64,000 nt of DNA from Streptomyces hygroscopicus (GCA_002021875.1 CP018627.1:5084001-5148000); one strand, 5' to 3'; shown: positions 1-8,095, numbered from the stretch's first letter. Program-made: numbers and translations. The notes: a model not told the origin generated them from the sequence alone.

Positions 1-5
1 TGATG

Positions 6-78
6 TGGAGCTAAGGAGAATTGAACTCCTGACCTCCTGCATGCCATGCAGGCGCTCTACCAACTGAGCTATAGCCCC
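6..78 (-). tRNA. tRNA-Ala (anticodon GGC)
   Basis: A full 73-nt cloverleaf reads on the minus strand. The acceptor stem GGGGCTA pairs with TAGCTCC followed by discriminator A. The anticodon stem CCTGC/GCAGG encloses the loop ATGGCAT, giving anticodon GGC, which decodes GCC alanine codons. The 3' CCA is not encoded. An identical copy lies at 1297-1369. Confidence 0.97.
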
Positions 79-179
79 AGGTCTCGCTCCGCCCGGTTTC
101 CCTGGCGGCGACGCCTACATTACACGGACGCCCCGGCCTTCCGCCAAATCGATTACCCGGGGGCCGGAGCAGAGCCCCG

Positions 180-413
180 TTACGCCGTCGCGAACGAATA
201 GAAACGCTTCAGCGTGCAGTGCTCGTCGAGGAGCCGACCATAGATCGGCTCCCCTTCGAGCTCGCGGTAGGTCTCGATGGGATCACCCCTGATGATCAGC
301 GCCCGCGCGCACTCCGCACACCAATACTGGTAGTCGGAGTTGAGCGGCTCCATGTCGCGGACGATCGGTGTGCCGGTGCCGCACCAGTCGCACTTCCGGC
401 TGTGGGCTCCCAT
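180..413 (-). CDS. small zinc-ribbon protein (CxxC...CxxC), 77 aa
   Basis: Hypothetical 77-aa protein. The N-terminus has CDWC and, about 20 residues later, CAEC, a spacing that fits one zinc-binding ribbon; the rest is acidic and has no recognised domain. The ATG at 413 lies 5 nt past the stop of the upstream small gene (419-577), with a GGAG inside that gene's last codons acting as a possible ribosome site, so the two look co-transcribed and translationally coupled. It sits between two identical tRNA-Ala genes. The function is unknown; the cysteine pairs suggest metal binding and possibly nucleic acid or protein contact. That it is a real gene is inferred from its cysteine pattern and coupling. 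Confidence 0.6.
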   Translation of the reverse strand: MGAHSRKCDWCGTGTPIVRDMEPLNSDYQYWCAECARALIIRGDPIETYRELEGEPIYGRLLDEHCTLKRFYSFATA

Positions 414-418
414 CTCAC

Positions 419-577
419 TCAGCTCCAGCTATGGCCACAGGCCGTACACACGTAGGAAACACCACCGTTGTCACCGAGGACCTGGGCCACATGCGCGGAG
501 CCGCAGGACGGGCACACGATGCCCGCTCGTGCCCTGCGGGACGGGTCCTCGATCGCATCGAGGATGCTGGTCCGCAT
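419..577 (-). CDS. small zinc-ribbon protein, 52 aa
   Basis: Hypothetical 52-aa protein starting MRTSILDAIED and ending in a compact C-terminal zinc ribbon: CPSC, an 18-residue spacer, then CTAC and HSW. The start at 577 is preferred because AGGTGGG lies just upstream; the frame stays open to 640, but that extra N-terminus is Gly/Arg-rich and unlike a protein. It precedes the second zinc-ribbon gene (180-413) by 5 nt, making a two-gene unit. Similar ribbons occur in transcription or RNA-binding accessory proteins, but no specific function can be assigned. Confidence 0.6.
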   Translation of the reverse strand: MRTSILDAIEDPSRRARAGIVCPSCGSAHVAQVLGDNGGVSYVCTACGHSWS

Positions 578-655
578 CCCACCTGCCCTCCCCATCGGAC
601 GTGTCGGCCCCATCCCCCTCCGGCCGTCCGATTCTGCCACGGGACGACGCGCAGG

Positions 656-1200
656 TCAGCGGAGATTCCCCACTCGTCTCACCAGACTCATCAGTACTCC
701 GCACAGCGCGGCCCCGGCCAAGGCGCCGCAGGTCACCCACAGGGCGTCCGCGGAAGTACCCGCACTGGGCACCGTACCGTCCGTCGCGCCCAGGAACACG
801 GCCCCGAAGACCGCGACGCCGGTGAGCAGGCCGAGTTGAGCCGCTGTCACCAGAACTCCCGTCGGCGTCCGCCGCGTCCTGCCGCCTTACGGTCGCCAAC
901 GTCCGCGTGAGCAGGGGGCGGTAGGGGAACGAGAGCCCCGCGCCGGAGGCCGTAAGGGCGACGAGGTGCCAGGGGCCGCCGTCCGTTCCCTCGCGCAGCA
1001 CCTAGACCGGTCCCGGCGAACGAGGCTGCCGCCGGCAGGAATCCGCCCGGTACGGCCACGGACTGCCAGCGCCCGGGCAGTCGCTGCCAGTTGAGGCCCA
1101 CGACGCCGAACGCGACCGCCGTGGGGACGAACGAGAGGCCCGCCCGCAGCGGGCTGTAGCCGAGCCCGCCCTGCACCTGCAGGGGTTTCGGCACGAGCCG
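656..1200 (-). pseudogene. remnant of an MFS drug transporter (C-terminal part, two frameshifts)
   Basis: Three minus-strand frames read in succession as the C-terminal half of a 14-helix (DHA2-type) major facilitator transporter. About 1200-1003 gives LQVQGGLGYSPLRAGLSF and GLNWQRLPGRW. About 1001-863 gives GLSFPYRPLLTRTLATVRR followed by QDAADADG. 850-656 gives TAAQLGLLTGVAVFGAVF. Two frame changes, near 1002 and 860, are needed to join them, and the N-terminal half is missing. This is a decayed fragment, not a working gene, unless the frameshifts are sequencing errors. It lies between duplicated tRNA-Ala genes. Confidence 0.75.
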
Positions 1201-1296
1201 CGGCCAAAGAGACGGTCCCGGCGGCGGGAGCCGCCGGAAGCGGCGCAGAAAGCAGCGATCCCGCCTCCCTGTGAGGGAGACGGGATCGTGGATCTG

Positions 1297-1369
1297 TGGA
1301 GCTAAGGAGAATTGAACTCCTGACCTCCTGCATGCCATGCAGGCGCTCTACCAACTGAGCTATAGCCCC
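1297..1369 (-). tRNA. tRNA-Ala (anticodon GGC), second copy
   Basis: This is a 73-nt tRNA identical base for base to the one at 6-78, with the same acceptor stem, GGC anticodon and discriminator A. Downstream flanks differ. The two copies are 1.29 kb apart in the same orientation. Confidence 0.97.
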
Positions 1370-1441
1370 GCTCTTCTCGGCGCCGAAGCGCTTCGAACGA
1401 GAAGGAGCATAGCCGGTGACCTGCCGGAAAAGGAAATCCGC

Positions 1442-2095
1442 TCAGTCGTCGTCGCCGAGCACCGGCTCGGGCAGCGATCCGGCGTTGTGCTCCAGCAGCC
1501 GCCAGCCCCGCGCGCCCTCGCCCAGAACGGACCAGCAGCAGTTGGACAGGCCGCCCAGCGCCTCCCAGGTCCGGGGCTCCAGTCCGAGCAGCCGGCCGAT
1601 GGTGGTGCGGATCGTGCCGCCGTGGCTGACCACCACGAGCGTGCCGTCGTCCGGCAGCTTGTCGGCGCTCTCCAGCACCACCGGCGCCGCCCGGTCGGCG
1701 ACCTCGGTCTCCAGCTCACCGCCACCGCGCCGGACCGGCTCGCCGCGCTTCCACGCCGCGTACTGCTCGCCGAAGCTCTCGATGATCTCCTCGTGGGTCA
1801 GCCCCTGCCAGGCGCCCGCGTAGGTCTCCCGCAGCCCCGCGTCATGTGTGACCGAAAGCCCCGTGACGGCGGACAGCTCGGCGGCCGTGGCCGCCACCCG
1901 CTTCAGATCGGAGGCGATGATCGCGTCCGGCTTCAGGGCGGCCAGCAGCCGGGCCGCCCGCTGCGCCTGCGCGACACCGGTGTCGGTGAGCTCGATGTCC
2001 AGAGAGCCCTGGAAACGCCGCTCTATGTTCCAGGCGGTCTGGCCGTGGCGCCACAGGACGATGCGGCGGCCACGGCCGCCTTGCGTGCCGTTCAG
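1442..2095 (-). CDS. histidine phosphatase (phosphoglycerate mutase-like), apparent CTG start
   Basis: Histidine phosphatase superfamily enzyme of about 217 aa. The catalytic phospho-His motif RHGQT follows the first beta strand RRIVLW, and a conserved GRRFQG-like segment and VVSHGGT (second catalytic His) follow. The substrate is unknown; family members dephosphorylate small phosphosugars, nucleotides or proteins. The RHG region has no in-frame ATG, GTG or TTG before it: the frame runs back to a stop, and the only plausible start is CTG at 2095, which overlaps the rsfS stop as CTGA. The first ordinary start (GTG at 1897) would remove the active-site histidine. It is therefore translationally coupled to rsfS. 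The product is clear, while the start is inferred. Confidence 0.85.
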   Translation of the reverse strand: MNGTQGGRGRRIVLWRHGQTAWNIERRFQGSLDIELTDTGVAQAQRAARLLAALKPDAIIASDLKRVAATAAELSAVTGLSVTHDAGLRETYAGAWQGLTHEEIIESFGEQYAAWKRGEPVRRGGGELETEVADRAAPVVLESADKLPDDGTLVVVSHGGTIRTTIGRLLGLEPRTWEALGGLSNCCWSVLGEGARGWRLLEHNAGSLPEPVLGDDD

Positions 2096-2532
2096 CTCAG
2101 CTCACCACCCACGCCGCCGTCCGCGGCCTGCGCCTGTGCGTACTCCTGCCCCTTGCCGCGGGTGGCCTTGGCGTCGGCCGGGAGCTCCAGCTGCGGGCAG
2201 TCCTTCCAGAGCCGCTCCAGGGCGTAGAACACCCGCTCCTCGCTGTGCTGGACGTGCACCACGATGTCCACGTAGTCCAGCAGCACCCAGCGGGCCTCAC
2301 GGTCGCCCTCGCGGCGCACCGGCTTGGCGCCCAGGTCCTTGGTCAGCCGCTCCTCGATCTCGTCGACGATCGACTTGACCTGGCGGTCGTTGGGGGCCGA
2401 GGCCAGCAGGAAGGCGTCGGTGATGGAAAGCACATCGCTGACGTCGTACGCGATGATGTCGTGCGCGAGCTTGTCGGCGGCCGCCTGGGCGGCGGCGTTG
2501 ATGAGCTCGAGGGAGCGGTCCGTGGCGGTCAC
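2092..2532 (-). CDS. rsfS: ribosome silencing factor RsfS
   Basis: RsfS (Iojap/YbeB) family, 146 aa. It binds uL14 on the 50S subunit and blocks joining of the subunits when nutrients are low. The family signature is visible in AYDVSDVLSITDAFLLAS, the DRQVKSIVDEIEE helix, GDREARWVLLDYVDIVVH and FYALERLWKD. The GTG at 2532 gives the usual family N-terminus (TATDRSLELINAAA) and is preferred over the open frame to 2706, which is Pro/Arg-rich. It follows the LCP gene and nadD in the order nadD-LCP-rsfS-phosphatase typical of Streptomyces. A strong hairpin at 2598-2634 lies between it and the LCP gene. Confidence 0.93.
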   Translation of the reverse strand: MTATDRSLELINAAAQAAADKLAHDIIAYDVSDVLSITDAFLLASAPNDRQVKSIVDEIEERLTKDLGAKPVRREGDREARWVLLDYVDIVVHVQHSEERVFYALERLWKDCPQLELPADAKATRGKGQEYAQAQAADGGVGGELS

Positions 2533-2597
2533 AGGCAAAGCTTTCGGTCGGTGGTACCTCGAAGGTCTGGCTTCCCCCAGGATCTCACGCCCCACCG

Positions 2598-2634
2598 GCA
2601 CGCCGGGTGGCCGTTCCTCGGCCGCCCGGCGTGC
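2598..2634 (-). terminator. strong intercistronic hairpin between LCP gene and rsfS
   Basis: A 15-bp near-perfect inverted repeat (GCACGCCGGG(T/C)GGCC) with a 7-nt loop lies 76 nt past the LCP stop and 66 nt before the rsfS start. It has no U tract. It could terminate or weaken transcription, or be an RNA-processing site. Confidence 0.5.
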
Positions 2635-2709
2635 CCGGGGAGAACGCCGGGAGTACCCCGGGGGAACGCCCGGGGCGCCCGGAGGAACGGGGCGCCCGGG
2701 CGGCATGGC

Positions 2710-4512
2710 TCAGCCCGTGGCGTCGTAGTCCGAGCCGAGGAGGACCGTGATGTCCGCGTTGGCCGCGCCCTTGCCCTTCCGCACCGCCGTCTCCGGCAGC
2801 CCGAGCGTCTTGGCGACCTCCTTGGCCTGGCCCGCCTGTGCGGCGTCCGCGTAGGTCACCCGCGAGGCCGACTGCGGCGTACCGCCGCCCTCGGTGGCCG
2901 TGACGACCGTAAAGCCGCCATTGACCAGCGCGACCCGCGCGGCACCCGACCCGTCCTTGGGGCCTCCGGCGTTGGTCACGCTGACCCGGGGCGCGGTGTT
3001 CTTGTCGGTGTTCTTGACCGTGCCGCCCAGGATGTCCTTGACCACATGGTCGGTCGCCTGGCTGCTGAGCGTCCCGTCCGACTGGACCGGCAGCATGGCG
3101 GTGTCGTAGGCACCGCTCTTGGCCTGCCCGGCCAGCTTCGCCAGCGACGCGCCGAGCTGCTGCTCGGACAGCGACGGGTCGGGGATCTGGGCCAGCGACT
3201 CCACGGTGCTGGTGGCGCCCTTCGTATCGCTGGAGACCTTCTTCAGCGCCGCCTGCATGACCTGCCCGAACCGCGCGAGCTGCTTGGACTGTGCCTCACC
3301 GGGCCCGCGGTAAGTGGCGTACGCCACGGCCGCCTGGCCGCTCAGGATCTGCTTCTTGCCCTGCTTGACCAGGGGATCCTCGCCCTTCTGCGGGCTGGGA
3401 ACGGTCGCGTCGGTGTCGAGGGTGATCCCGCCGACCAGCTCCACGAGGTTCTCCAGATACGGCGTGTCCAGCCGCCAGGTGCCCTGGATCTTCGAGCCCA
3501 GCAGGGTGCTCAGGGAATCCCGGGTGGAGTCGGAGCCCTCGTCGGTCACCGACTTGCCGAGCGTGGTGGAGGCGCCGTCCTCGGTGGAGACGGACAGCGA
3601 GTTCGGCAGCAGGACGGTGGTGCCCTTCTTGGTGGTCTCGTTGTCCACCAGCAGGGCCGTGGAGGTGCCGCCGCCCTTGGTCTCGCGCAGATGGACGACG
3701 ATCACATCGCGCTTCTGCGGGCCGCCCGCGGCCGCCTGGTCCTCGGCGCTGTCGGACAGCCCCGGGAGCTTGCCCGCGTACCAGAGGTAGCCGACACCGC
3801 CCGCCGCGGCGATGACCAGGACCACGACGAGCGCGATGACGCGGTTGCGGCCCTTACGGCGGCGCTCGTCACGGCGCTCGGAACGGGTCTCGGCGAACTT
3901 CAGCCAGTCGATGACATCGCCGGATTCCTCGTCCTCCTCCTCGACGAAGGAGAACTGCTCGGTGTGGTACTCCTCCTCATCGGAATCCCCGGGGCCCCCG
4001 GGCCGCTTCGGCTGCGCGGCCCGGGGCTCCTCGGCCGGAGGCGCCTCGGGCCCGCCGCGCAACTGCTCCGGGCTCAGCTCCTCGTAGGGGTTGGGCTCGC
4101 GCTGCGGGGGGACGGCGGCAGGGGCGGCGGCCGGTGGGTAGCCGTAACCGTAGCCCTGTTGCTGTTGCTGTTGCTGGTGGTACTGCTGCGGCTGCTGGTA
4201 CTGCTGTTGTTGGTGCTGATGCTGCTGTTGCTCTTGCTGGGCGTACGGGTCGTAACTCTGCGTCTGGGTGTGCTGCTGGTGGGGCTGGTGATGCTGCGGC
4301 TGGGCGTAGGGGTCGTAGCCGTACCCGTCCTGCTGTTGTTGCTCCCCGTACTGTTGCTGCGGCTGTTGCTGGGCGTACGGGTCGTAACTCTGCTGCTGTG
4401 CCGCCTGCGGCTGGTAGACGGGACGCCCATAGGCGTCATAGCCGTAGATCTGCGGCTCCTGGCCATACGGGTCCTGTGCGTACGGGTCGTACGGATCCTG
4501 CCGGTCGTTCAC
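2710..4512 (-). CDS. Gln-rich membrane protein with degenerate LCP domain and LytR_C domain
   Basis: A 600-aa anchored protein. Residues 1-~150 form a Gln/Tyr/Pro-rich low-complexity tail with repeated DPYAQ units and Gln runs, followed by an acidic segment. One transmembrane helix (about 222-245, NRVIALVVVLVIAAAGG) is preceded by a basic stretch (ERRDERRRKGRNR), so the tail is cytoplasmic. Outside is an LCP-like domain (about 265-460) and a C-terminal LytR_C domain (about 505-600). LCP enzymes attach polymers to peptidoglycan. Here the usual PRD catalytic arginine segment reads LPNSLSV, so ligase activity is doubtful. The GTG at 4512 has GAAGGGG upstream and lies 10 nt past the nadD stop. 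Context: nadD-LCP-rsfS. Confidence 0.85.
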   Translation of the reverse strand: MNDRQDPYDPYAQDPYGQEPQIYGYDAYGRPVYQPQAAQQQSYDPYAQQQPQQQYGEQQQQDGYGYDPYAQPQHHQPHQQHTQTQSYDPYAQQEQQQHQHQQQQYQQPQQYHQQQQQQQGYGYGYPPAAAPAAVPPQREPNPYEELSPEQLRGGPEAPPAEEPRAAQPKRPGGPGDSDEEEYHTEQFSFVEEEDEESGDVIDWLKFAETRSERRDERRRKGRNRVIALVVVLVIAAAGGVGYLWYAGKLPGLSDSAEDQAAAGGPQKRDVIVVHLRETKGGGTSTALLVDNETTKKGTTVLLPNSLSVSTEDGASTTLGKSVTDEGSDSTRDSLSTLLGSKIQGTWRLDTPYLENLVELVGGITLDTDATVPSPQKGEDPLVKQGKKQILSGQAAVAYATYRGPGEAQSKQLARFGQVMQAALKKVSSDTKGATSTVESLAQIPDPSLSEQQLGASLAKLAGQAKSGAYDTAMLPVQSDGTLSSQATDHVVKDILGGTVKNTDKNTAPRVSVTNAGGPKDGSGAARVALVNGGFTVVTATEGGGTPQSASRVTYADAAQAGQAKEVAKTLGLPETAVRKGKGAANADITVLLGSDYDATG

Positions 4513-4522
4513 CGGTACCCCT

Positions 4523-5134
4523 TCAGCAGTCGTGCCGGTACAGCTCGCGCTTGTCGATGTAGCGCACCACGCCGTCCGGCACCAGGTACCAGACGGGGTC
4601 GCCATGAGCGACCCGCGCCCGGCAGTCCGATGACGAGATCGCCAGTGCCGGAACCTCCACCAGCGACACCCCGCCCTCCGGCAGCCCCGGGTCGGCCAGT
4701 ATGTGCCCCGGTCTGGTCACCCCGATGAAGTGGGCCAGCGAGAAGAGCTCTTCGGCGTCACGCCAGGTGAGGATCTGGGCGAGTGCGTCGGCCCCGGTGA
4801 TGAAGAACAGATCCGCGTCACCGTTGAGCGCGCGTAGTTCCCGGAGCGTGTCGGTGGTGTAGGTGGGGCCGCCGCGGTCGATGTCGATACGGCTGACCGA
4901 GAATTGCGGATTCGACGCGGTCGCGATGACCGTCATCAGATAGCGGTCCTCGGCCGGGGAGACCTTCTTGTGGCTCTTCTGCCAGGGCTGACCGGTGGGC
5001 ACGAACACCACCTCATCGAGGTGGAACTGCGAGGCCACCTCGCTCGCCGCGACCAGGTGACCGTGGTGGATCGGGTCGAACGTCCCGCCCATCACACCTA
5101 GTCGCCGCTTGCCGGACCCTTTCTGCTCTTCCAT
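4523..5134 (-). CDS. nadD: nicotinate-nucleotide adenylyltransferase
   Basis: NadD transfers AMP from ATP to nicotinate mononucleotide, making nicotinate adenine dinucleotide in NAD synthesis. The 203-aa protein has [11 protein letters not shown] (residues 16-26) with the nucleotidyltransferase HxGH motif at 23-26, [14 protein letters not shown] (substrate loop), [16 protein letters not shown], and [10 protein letters not shown] near the C-terminus in place of the common ISSTxIR. The ATG at 5134 is chosen because homologues begin close to the GGTFDP strand; the frame is open to 5227. It heads the nadD-LCP-rsfS-phosphatase run. Confidence 0.95.
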   Translation of the reverse strand: MEEQKGSGKRRLGVMGGTFDPIHHGHLVAASEVASQFHLDEVVFVPTGQPWQKSHKKVSPAEDRYLMTVIATASNPQFSVSRIDIDRGGPTYTTDTLRELRALNGDADLFFITGADALAQILTWRDAEELFSLAHFIGVTRPGHILADPGLPEGGVSLVEVPALAISSSDCRARVAHGDPVWYLVPDGVVRYIDKRELYRHDC

Positions 5135-5193
5135 GCGTGCAGACCCTACTGGGCCCGGCCCGGAGCCGGGGCCCATAGGGGCGATCGCCCAGC

Positions 5194-5361
5194 TCAGCGG
5201 TCCCGGTTGAAGCGCGTGGTGATCCACAGCAGCAGGAAGAGGATCACCAGGGCCGCACCGCCGGTCATGTAGGGGCTGATGGTCGGGTGGGTGTCGGTGT
5301 GCTCACCACCCTCGGCCGCGAGCGTGGTCAGGGCAGCATGTGCGGTGCTGATAGCGGTCAT
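5194..5361 (-). CDS. small single-helix membrane protein, 55 aa
   Basis: A 55-aa open frame begins [19 protein letters not shown] and contains one strong membrane helix ([14 protein letters not shown]), ending with a basic tail RFNRDR. The N-terminus carries a polar, His/Thr-containing stretch and would lie outside. The function is unknown. It sits just upstream of nadD in the same orientation and resembles the neighbouring small gene at 5460-5612 in layout (short N-terminus, one helix, short charged tail). That it is real is inferred from normal codon use and its complete hydrophobic helix. Confidence 0.65.
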   Translation of the reverse strand: MTAISTAHAALTTLAAEGGEHTDTHPTISPYMTGGAALVILFLLLWITTRFNRDR

Positions 5362-5459
5362 CGCAGGCAGTACCTATCCGGGTCTAGGCGACACAACACG
5401 TCGGCCACATCGTATGCGAGCCGGTTTTCGGTCCTGCTGTCCGTCCTGCTGGTATCCGC

Positions 5460-5612
5460 TCAGTCCTGCTTGTATCCGCGCAGCAGGAACCAGGCGAGCA
5501 GGGCGGCGCCCACCACGCCGACCACGATGACGATGCGCAGCAGCGCTCCCGGGCCGTCGTTGCTGTGGGAGGTGGCGGCGAGGGCTTCGGTGAGGCCAGT
5601 CATATCGGGCAT
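5460..5612 (-). CDS. small single-helix membrane protein, 50 aa
   Basis: A 50-aa open frame begins MPDMTGLTEALAATSHSND, with one membrane helix (RIVIVVGVVGAALLAWFLL) and a short basic tail RGYKQD. The start may be the first ATG (5612) or the second (5603). The function is unknown. With 5194-5361 it makes a pair of tiny one-helix proteins between nadD and the divergent M48 protease gene. Codon use fits the surrounding genes. Confidence 0.6.
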   Translation of the reverse strand: MPDMTGLTEALAATSHSNDGPGALLRIVIVVGVVGAALLAWFLLRGYKQD

Positions 5613-5717
5613 GTCTCCACGCTAACCCTCGGACGCTCAGGGCCTAGGCTGGGGGCCGCCGGACGAGGGGCCCGGACCGGGCGCCCCGTCGAGCGGGCAA
5701 TCGACCGAGGGGGCCAG

Positions 5718-6965
5718 ATGAGCGACACTCATGAGACCGGCGGCGGAAGCGGGACGGGAGACGCCCGGGAGCATGTGCCCAGCCGGGAGCGGCGGCGGTT
5801 CCCCGGGATCTCCTCACGGGCGTACGAACATCCGGCGGACCGCTCGGCGCTGGTCGCGCTGCGCAAGCTGACCGGCTTCGACACGGTCTTCAAGGCGATG
5901 AGCGGTCTGCTGCCCGAACGGAGTCTGCGGCTGCTCTACCTGTCCGATTCGGTGCGGGTCGGCGACCGGCAGTTCGCCCATCTCCACGACATGCTGCGGG
6001 ACGCCTGCTACATCCTGGACCTGGAGCGGGTCCCGGCCATGTACGTCACCCAGAACCCGCAGCCGACCGCGATGTGCATCGGCATGGACGCGCCGATCAT
6101 CGTGATCTCCACCGGTCTGGTCGAGTTGCTCGACGAGGAGGAGATGCGGGCGGTCATCGGCCATGAGGTGGGCCATGCGCTGTCGGGACACTCGGTCTAC
6201 CGGACGATACTGCTGTTCCTCACCAGCCTCGCGATGAAGGTCGCCTGGATCCCCCTCGGCAATGTGGCGGTGCTGGCGCTGGTGACGGCGCTGCGGGAGT
6301 GGTTCCGCAAGTCGGAGCTGTCGGCGGACCGGGCGGGGCTGCTGGTCGGGCAGGATCTGCGGGCCTCGATGCGCGGGCTGATGAAGCTCGCGGGCGGCCA
6401 CCACCTCCATGAGATGAACGTGGACGCCTTCCTGGAGCAGGCGGAGGAGTACGAGTCGAGCGGCGATCTGCGGGACTCCGTCCTCAAGATCATGAACATG
6501 CTGCCGCGCAGCCATCCGTTCACCACCGTGCGCGCCGCCGAGCTCAAGAAGTGGGCCGCGACCCGCGACTACCAGCGGCTCATGGACGGCCACTACCCGC
6601 GTCGCGACGAGGACGGGGACGCCTCGGTCAGCGACTCGATCCGGGAATCCGCGACCCACTACGCGGAGTCGGTCCGCAACAGCAAGGATCCGCTGTTCGC
6701 CTTCGTCAGGGACGTGGCTGGCGGCGCCGGGGACCTGGGCAGCAAGCTGCGCGACCGGTTCACCGGCGGCGGGGGCAAGCAGGGCGGGGAGACCCCCGAG
6801 GAGGGCGCCACGCCCGGGGACGGGCCCCAGGACGGGACTGACGGGACTCAGGACCAGCGGCCCGGGGACGGAACTGACAGGGCTCAGGACCAGCGGCCCG
6901 GGGGCGGACCGGAAGAGCGGCCGGGGAACGACGACGGGCCCAGGGACACCCCGCCACAGCGCTGA
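5718..6965 (+). CDS. M48 family zinc metalloprotease
   Basis: A 415-aa M48 (HtpX-like) peptidase. The zinc motif is HEVGH at about residues 149-153, with the third ligand in ELSADRAG near residue 200. Hydrophobic segments around the catalytic site (TILLFLTSLAMKVAWIPL and NVAVLALVTAL) suggest membrane association. Such proteases degrade misfolded or membrane proteins. The C-terminus (from about residue 350) is a disordered Gly/Asp/Gln tail with a repeated GDGTD-AQDQRPG-like unit. The ATG at 5718 has GAGGGGG upstream. It is transcribed away from the nadD block and converges on the anchored-protein gene at 7013-8095. Confidence 0.88.
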   Translation: MSDTHETGGGSGTGDAREHVPSRERRRFPGISSRAYEHPADRSALVALRKLTGFDTVFKAMSGLLPERSLRLLYLSDSVRVGDRQFAHLHDMLRDACYILDLERVPAMYVTQNPQPTAMCIGMDAPIIVISTGLVELLDEEEMRAVIGHEVGHALSGHSVYRTILLFLTSLAMKVAWIPLGNVAVLALVTALREWFRKSELSADRAGLLVGQDLRASMRGLMKLAGGHHLHEMNVDAFLEQAEEYESSGDLRDSVLKIMNMLPRSHPFTTVRAAELKKWAATRDYQRLMDGHYPRRDEDGDASVSDSIRESATHYAESVRNSKDPLFAFVRDVAGGAGDLGSKLRDRFTGGGGKQGGETPEEGATPGDGPQDGTDGTQDQRPGDGTDRAQDQRPGGGPEERPGNDDGPRDTPPQR

Positions 6966-7012
6966 GACCGGCCGAGGCGGCCCCTGGAGGCCCTCAGGAC
7001 TGCCCGAGGCTC

Positions 7013-8095
7013 TCAGGAAGGTCCGTTGAGGGCGGGCTGGGTTCCGGGGGCCAGGACGCCGCACAGCGAGACCGCGGTGCGGCCCGTGGTGTACGGGTCG
7101 GTGCCCGTGGGGGCGTCGCCCTTGGCGCTCTGTCCGGCGAGCAACGGCCGCAGATAGCCGGAGGTGTTCGCGGCACATGCCTGCGGGCCCGCCAGTGCGG
7201 TGCTCTGCACCAGTTCCAGATGGTGGTCGCGCAGATCGTTCCGGTCGAAGCGGAACCGCGCCTCCCGGCGCACGGTGAACAGCGAGGCATGGTCCGGTCC
7301 GCGATCATGGGCCCGCTGGACCGCGTAGACGAAGACGTGGTCGGCGGCGACCTCCAGCGTCGCGGGGCTGCGCTCGATGACCGTAAGGGTGCCGCGGACC
7401 CGCACCGGGGTGTCGGCCAGGGTCACCTCGGCCGGGTTGAAGCGGGTCAGCCAGCCGGTGGCCGCATGCCGTCCGTCGTCGACCGGATGGGCGAAGCTCC
7501 GGTCGAACTGGGTCTGCTGGGCCGGATCCAGCAACAGCCTTACGGCCTGCACCGGGCCGCCGGTGAGCACACCCGGGTCGATGGCGGACTTGACCAGATA
7601 CTCCTTGGCGGTGGTGAGCGCCGTCATCACCTGGCTCTCGGAGAAGCTCTGGGTGCGGCGGGCGCCGGGCACCGTGACCCCGTCGGCGCCGGTGCGGAAC
7701 TCGGCGGCCGGGCTGCTGCGGAACAGCCGGTCCGGCGGCCCTCCGGGCACCTCACCGCGCGGTGCGAGCGGCACCACGCTGCTGTGCAGCGGCTCCACGG
7801 TCTGCGGCTGCGGCGTCTGGTACGGGTGGCGCACCCCCATGTAGACGGCCGTGGCGAAGGCGATGGCGATCAGCAGGACCAGCGCGACGGCCTGGCGCGA
7901 CGCCCCGGCCCTGGCCCAGGCGTGCCGGCTGCGCACCGCCCGCGCGTGCTCGCCCATGCGCTCCTGGGCGGAGAATTCCTGGAGCCGGGCAGCACGGACG
8001 AACGACTCGTCGAATACGACGGAGCGGTACTCGTCCTCACCACCTCCCGGGACGCCCTCGGGTGTCCCCTCGGGAGGGTCTCCACGCCCGGTCAT
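7013..8095 (-). CDS. conserved anchored protein with VVFDExFVR motif, 360 aa
   Basis: Uncharacterised protein. The N-terminal cytoplasmic part (about 1-70) has DEYRSVVFDESFVRAARLQE and AQERM; one membrane helix follows (AVALVLLIAIAFATAVYMG, about residues 69-88), then a large outer domain with no recognised family. The gene at 8212-8868 shares the same N-terminal motif (VVFDEDFVRSASI...AIERM) and one-helix layout, so the two are paralogues. They are adjacent, same strand, 116 nt apart, and probably co-transcribed. The order M48-this-paralogue-proA is typical of Streptomyces. The role is unknown; a partner that binds the shared cytoplasmic motif is an inference. Confidence 0.8.
   Translation of the reverse strand: MTGRGDPPEGTPEGVPGGGEDEYRSVVFDESFVRAARLQEFSAQERMGEHARAVRSRHAWARAGASRQAVALVLLIAIAFATAVYMGVRHPYQTPQPQTVEPLHSSVVPLAPRGEVPGGPPDRLFRSSPAAEFRTGADGVTVPGARRTQSFSESQVMTALTTAKEYLVKSAIDPGVLTGGPVQAVRLLLDPAQQTQFDRSFAHPVDDGRHAATGWLTRFNPAEVTLADTPVRVRGTLTVIERSPATLEVAADHVFVYAVQRAHDRGPDHASLFTVRREARFRFDRNDLRDHHLELVQSTALAGPQACAANTSGYLRPLLAGQSAKGDAPTGTDPYTTGRTAVSLCGVLAPGTQPALNGPS

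Noticed and set aside
6..1369. Integrated mobile element with att sites
   Set aside because: No integrase, excision gene or replication gene is present, and the repeats are whole tRNAs; recorded only as a possible footprint.
1442..1897. Shorter phosphatase starting at GTG 1897
   Set aside because: It would lack the catalytic RHG motif that is clearly encoded in frame upstream.
2245..4728. Long plus-strand frame opposite rsfS and the LCP gene
   Set aside because: Low-complexity Leu/Val runs arise from the CAG/CAA repeats of the Gln-rich tail; no family match is visible.
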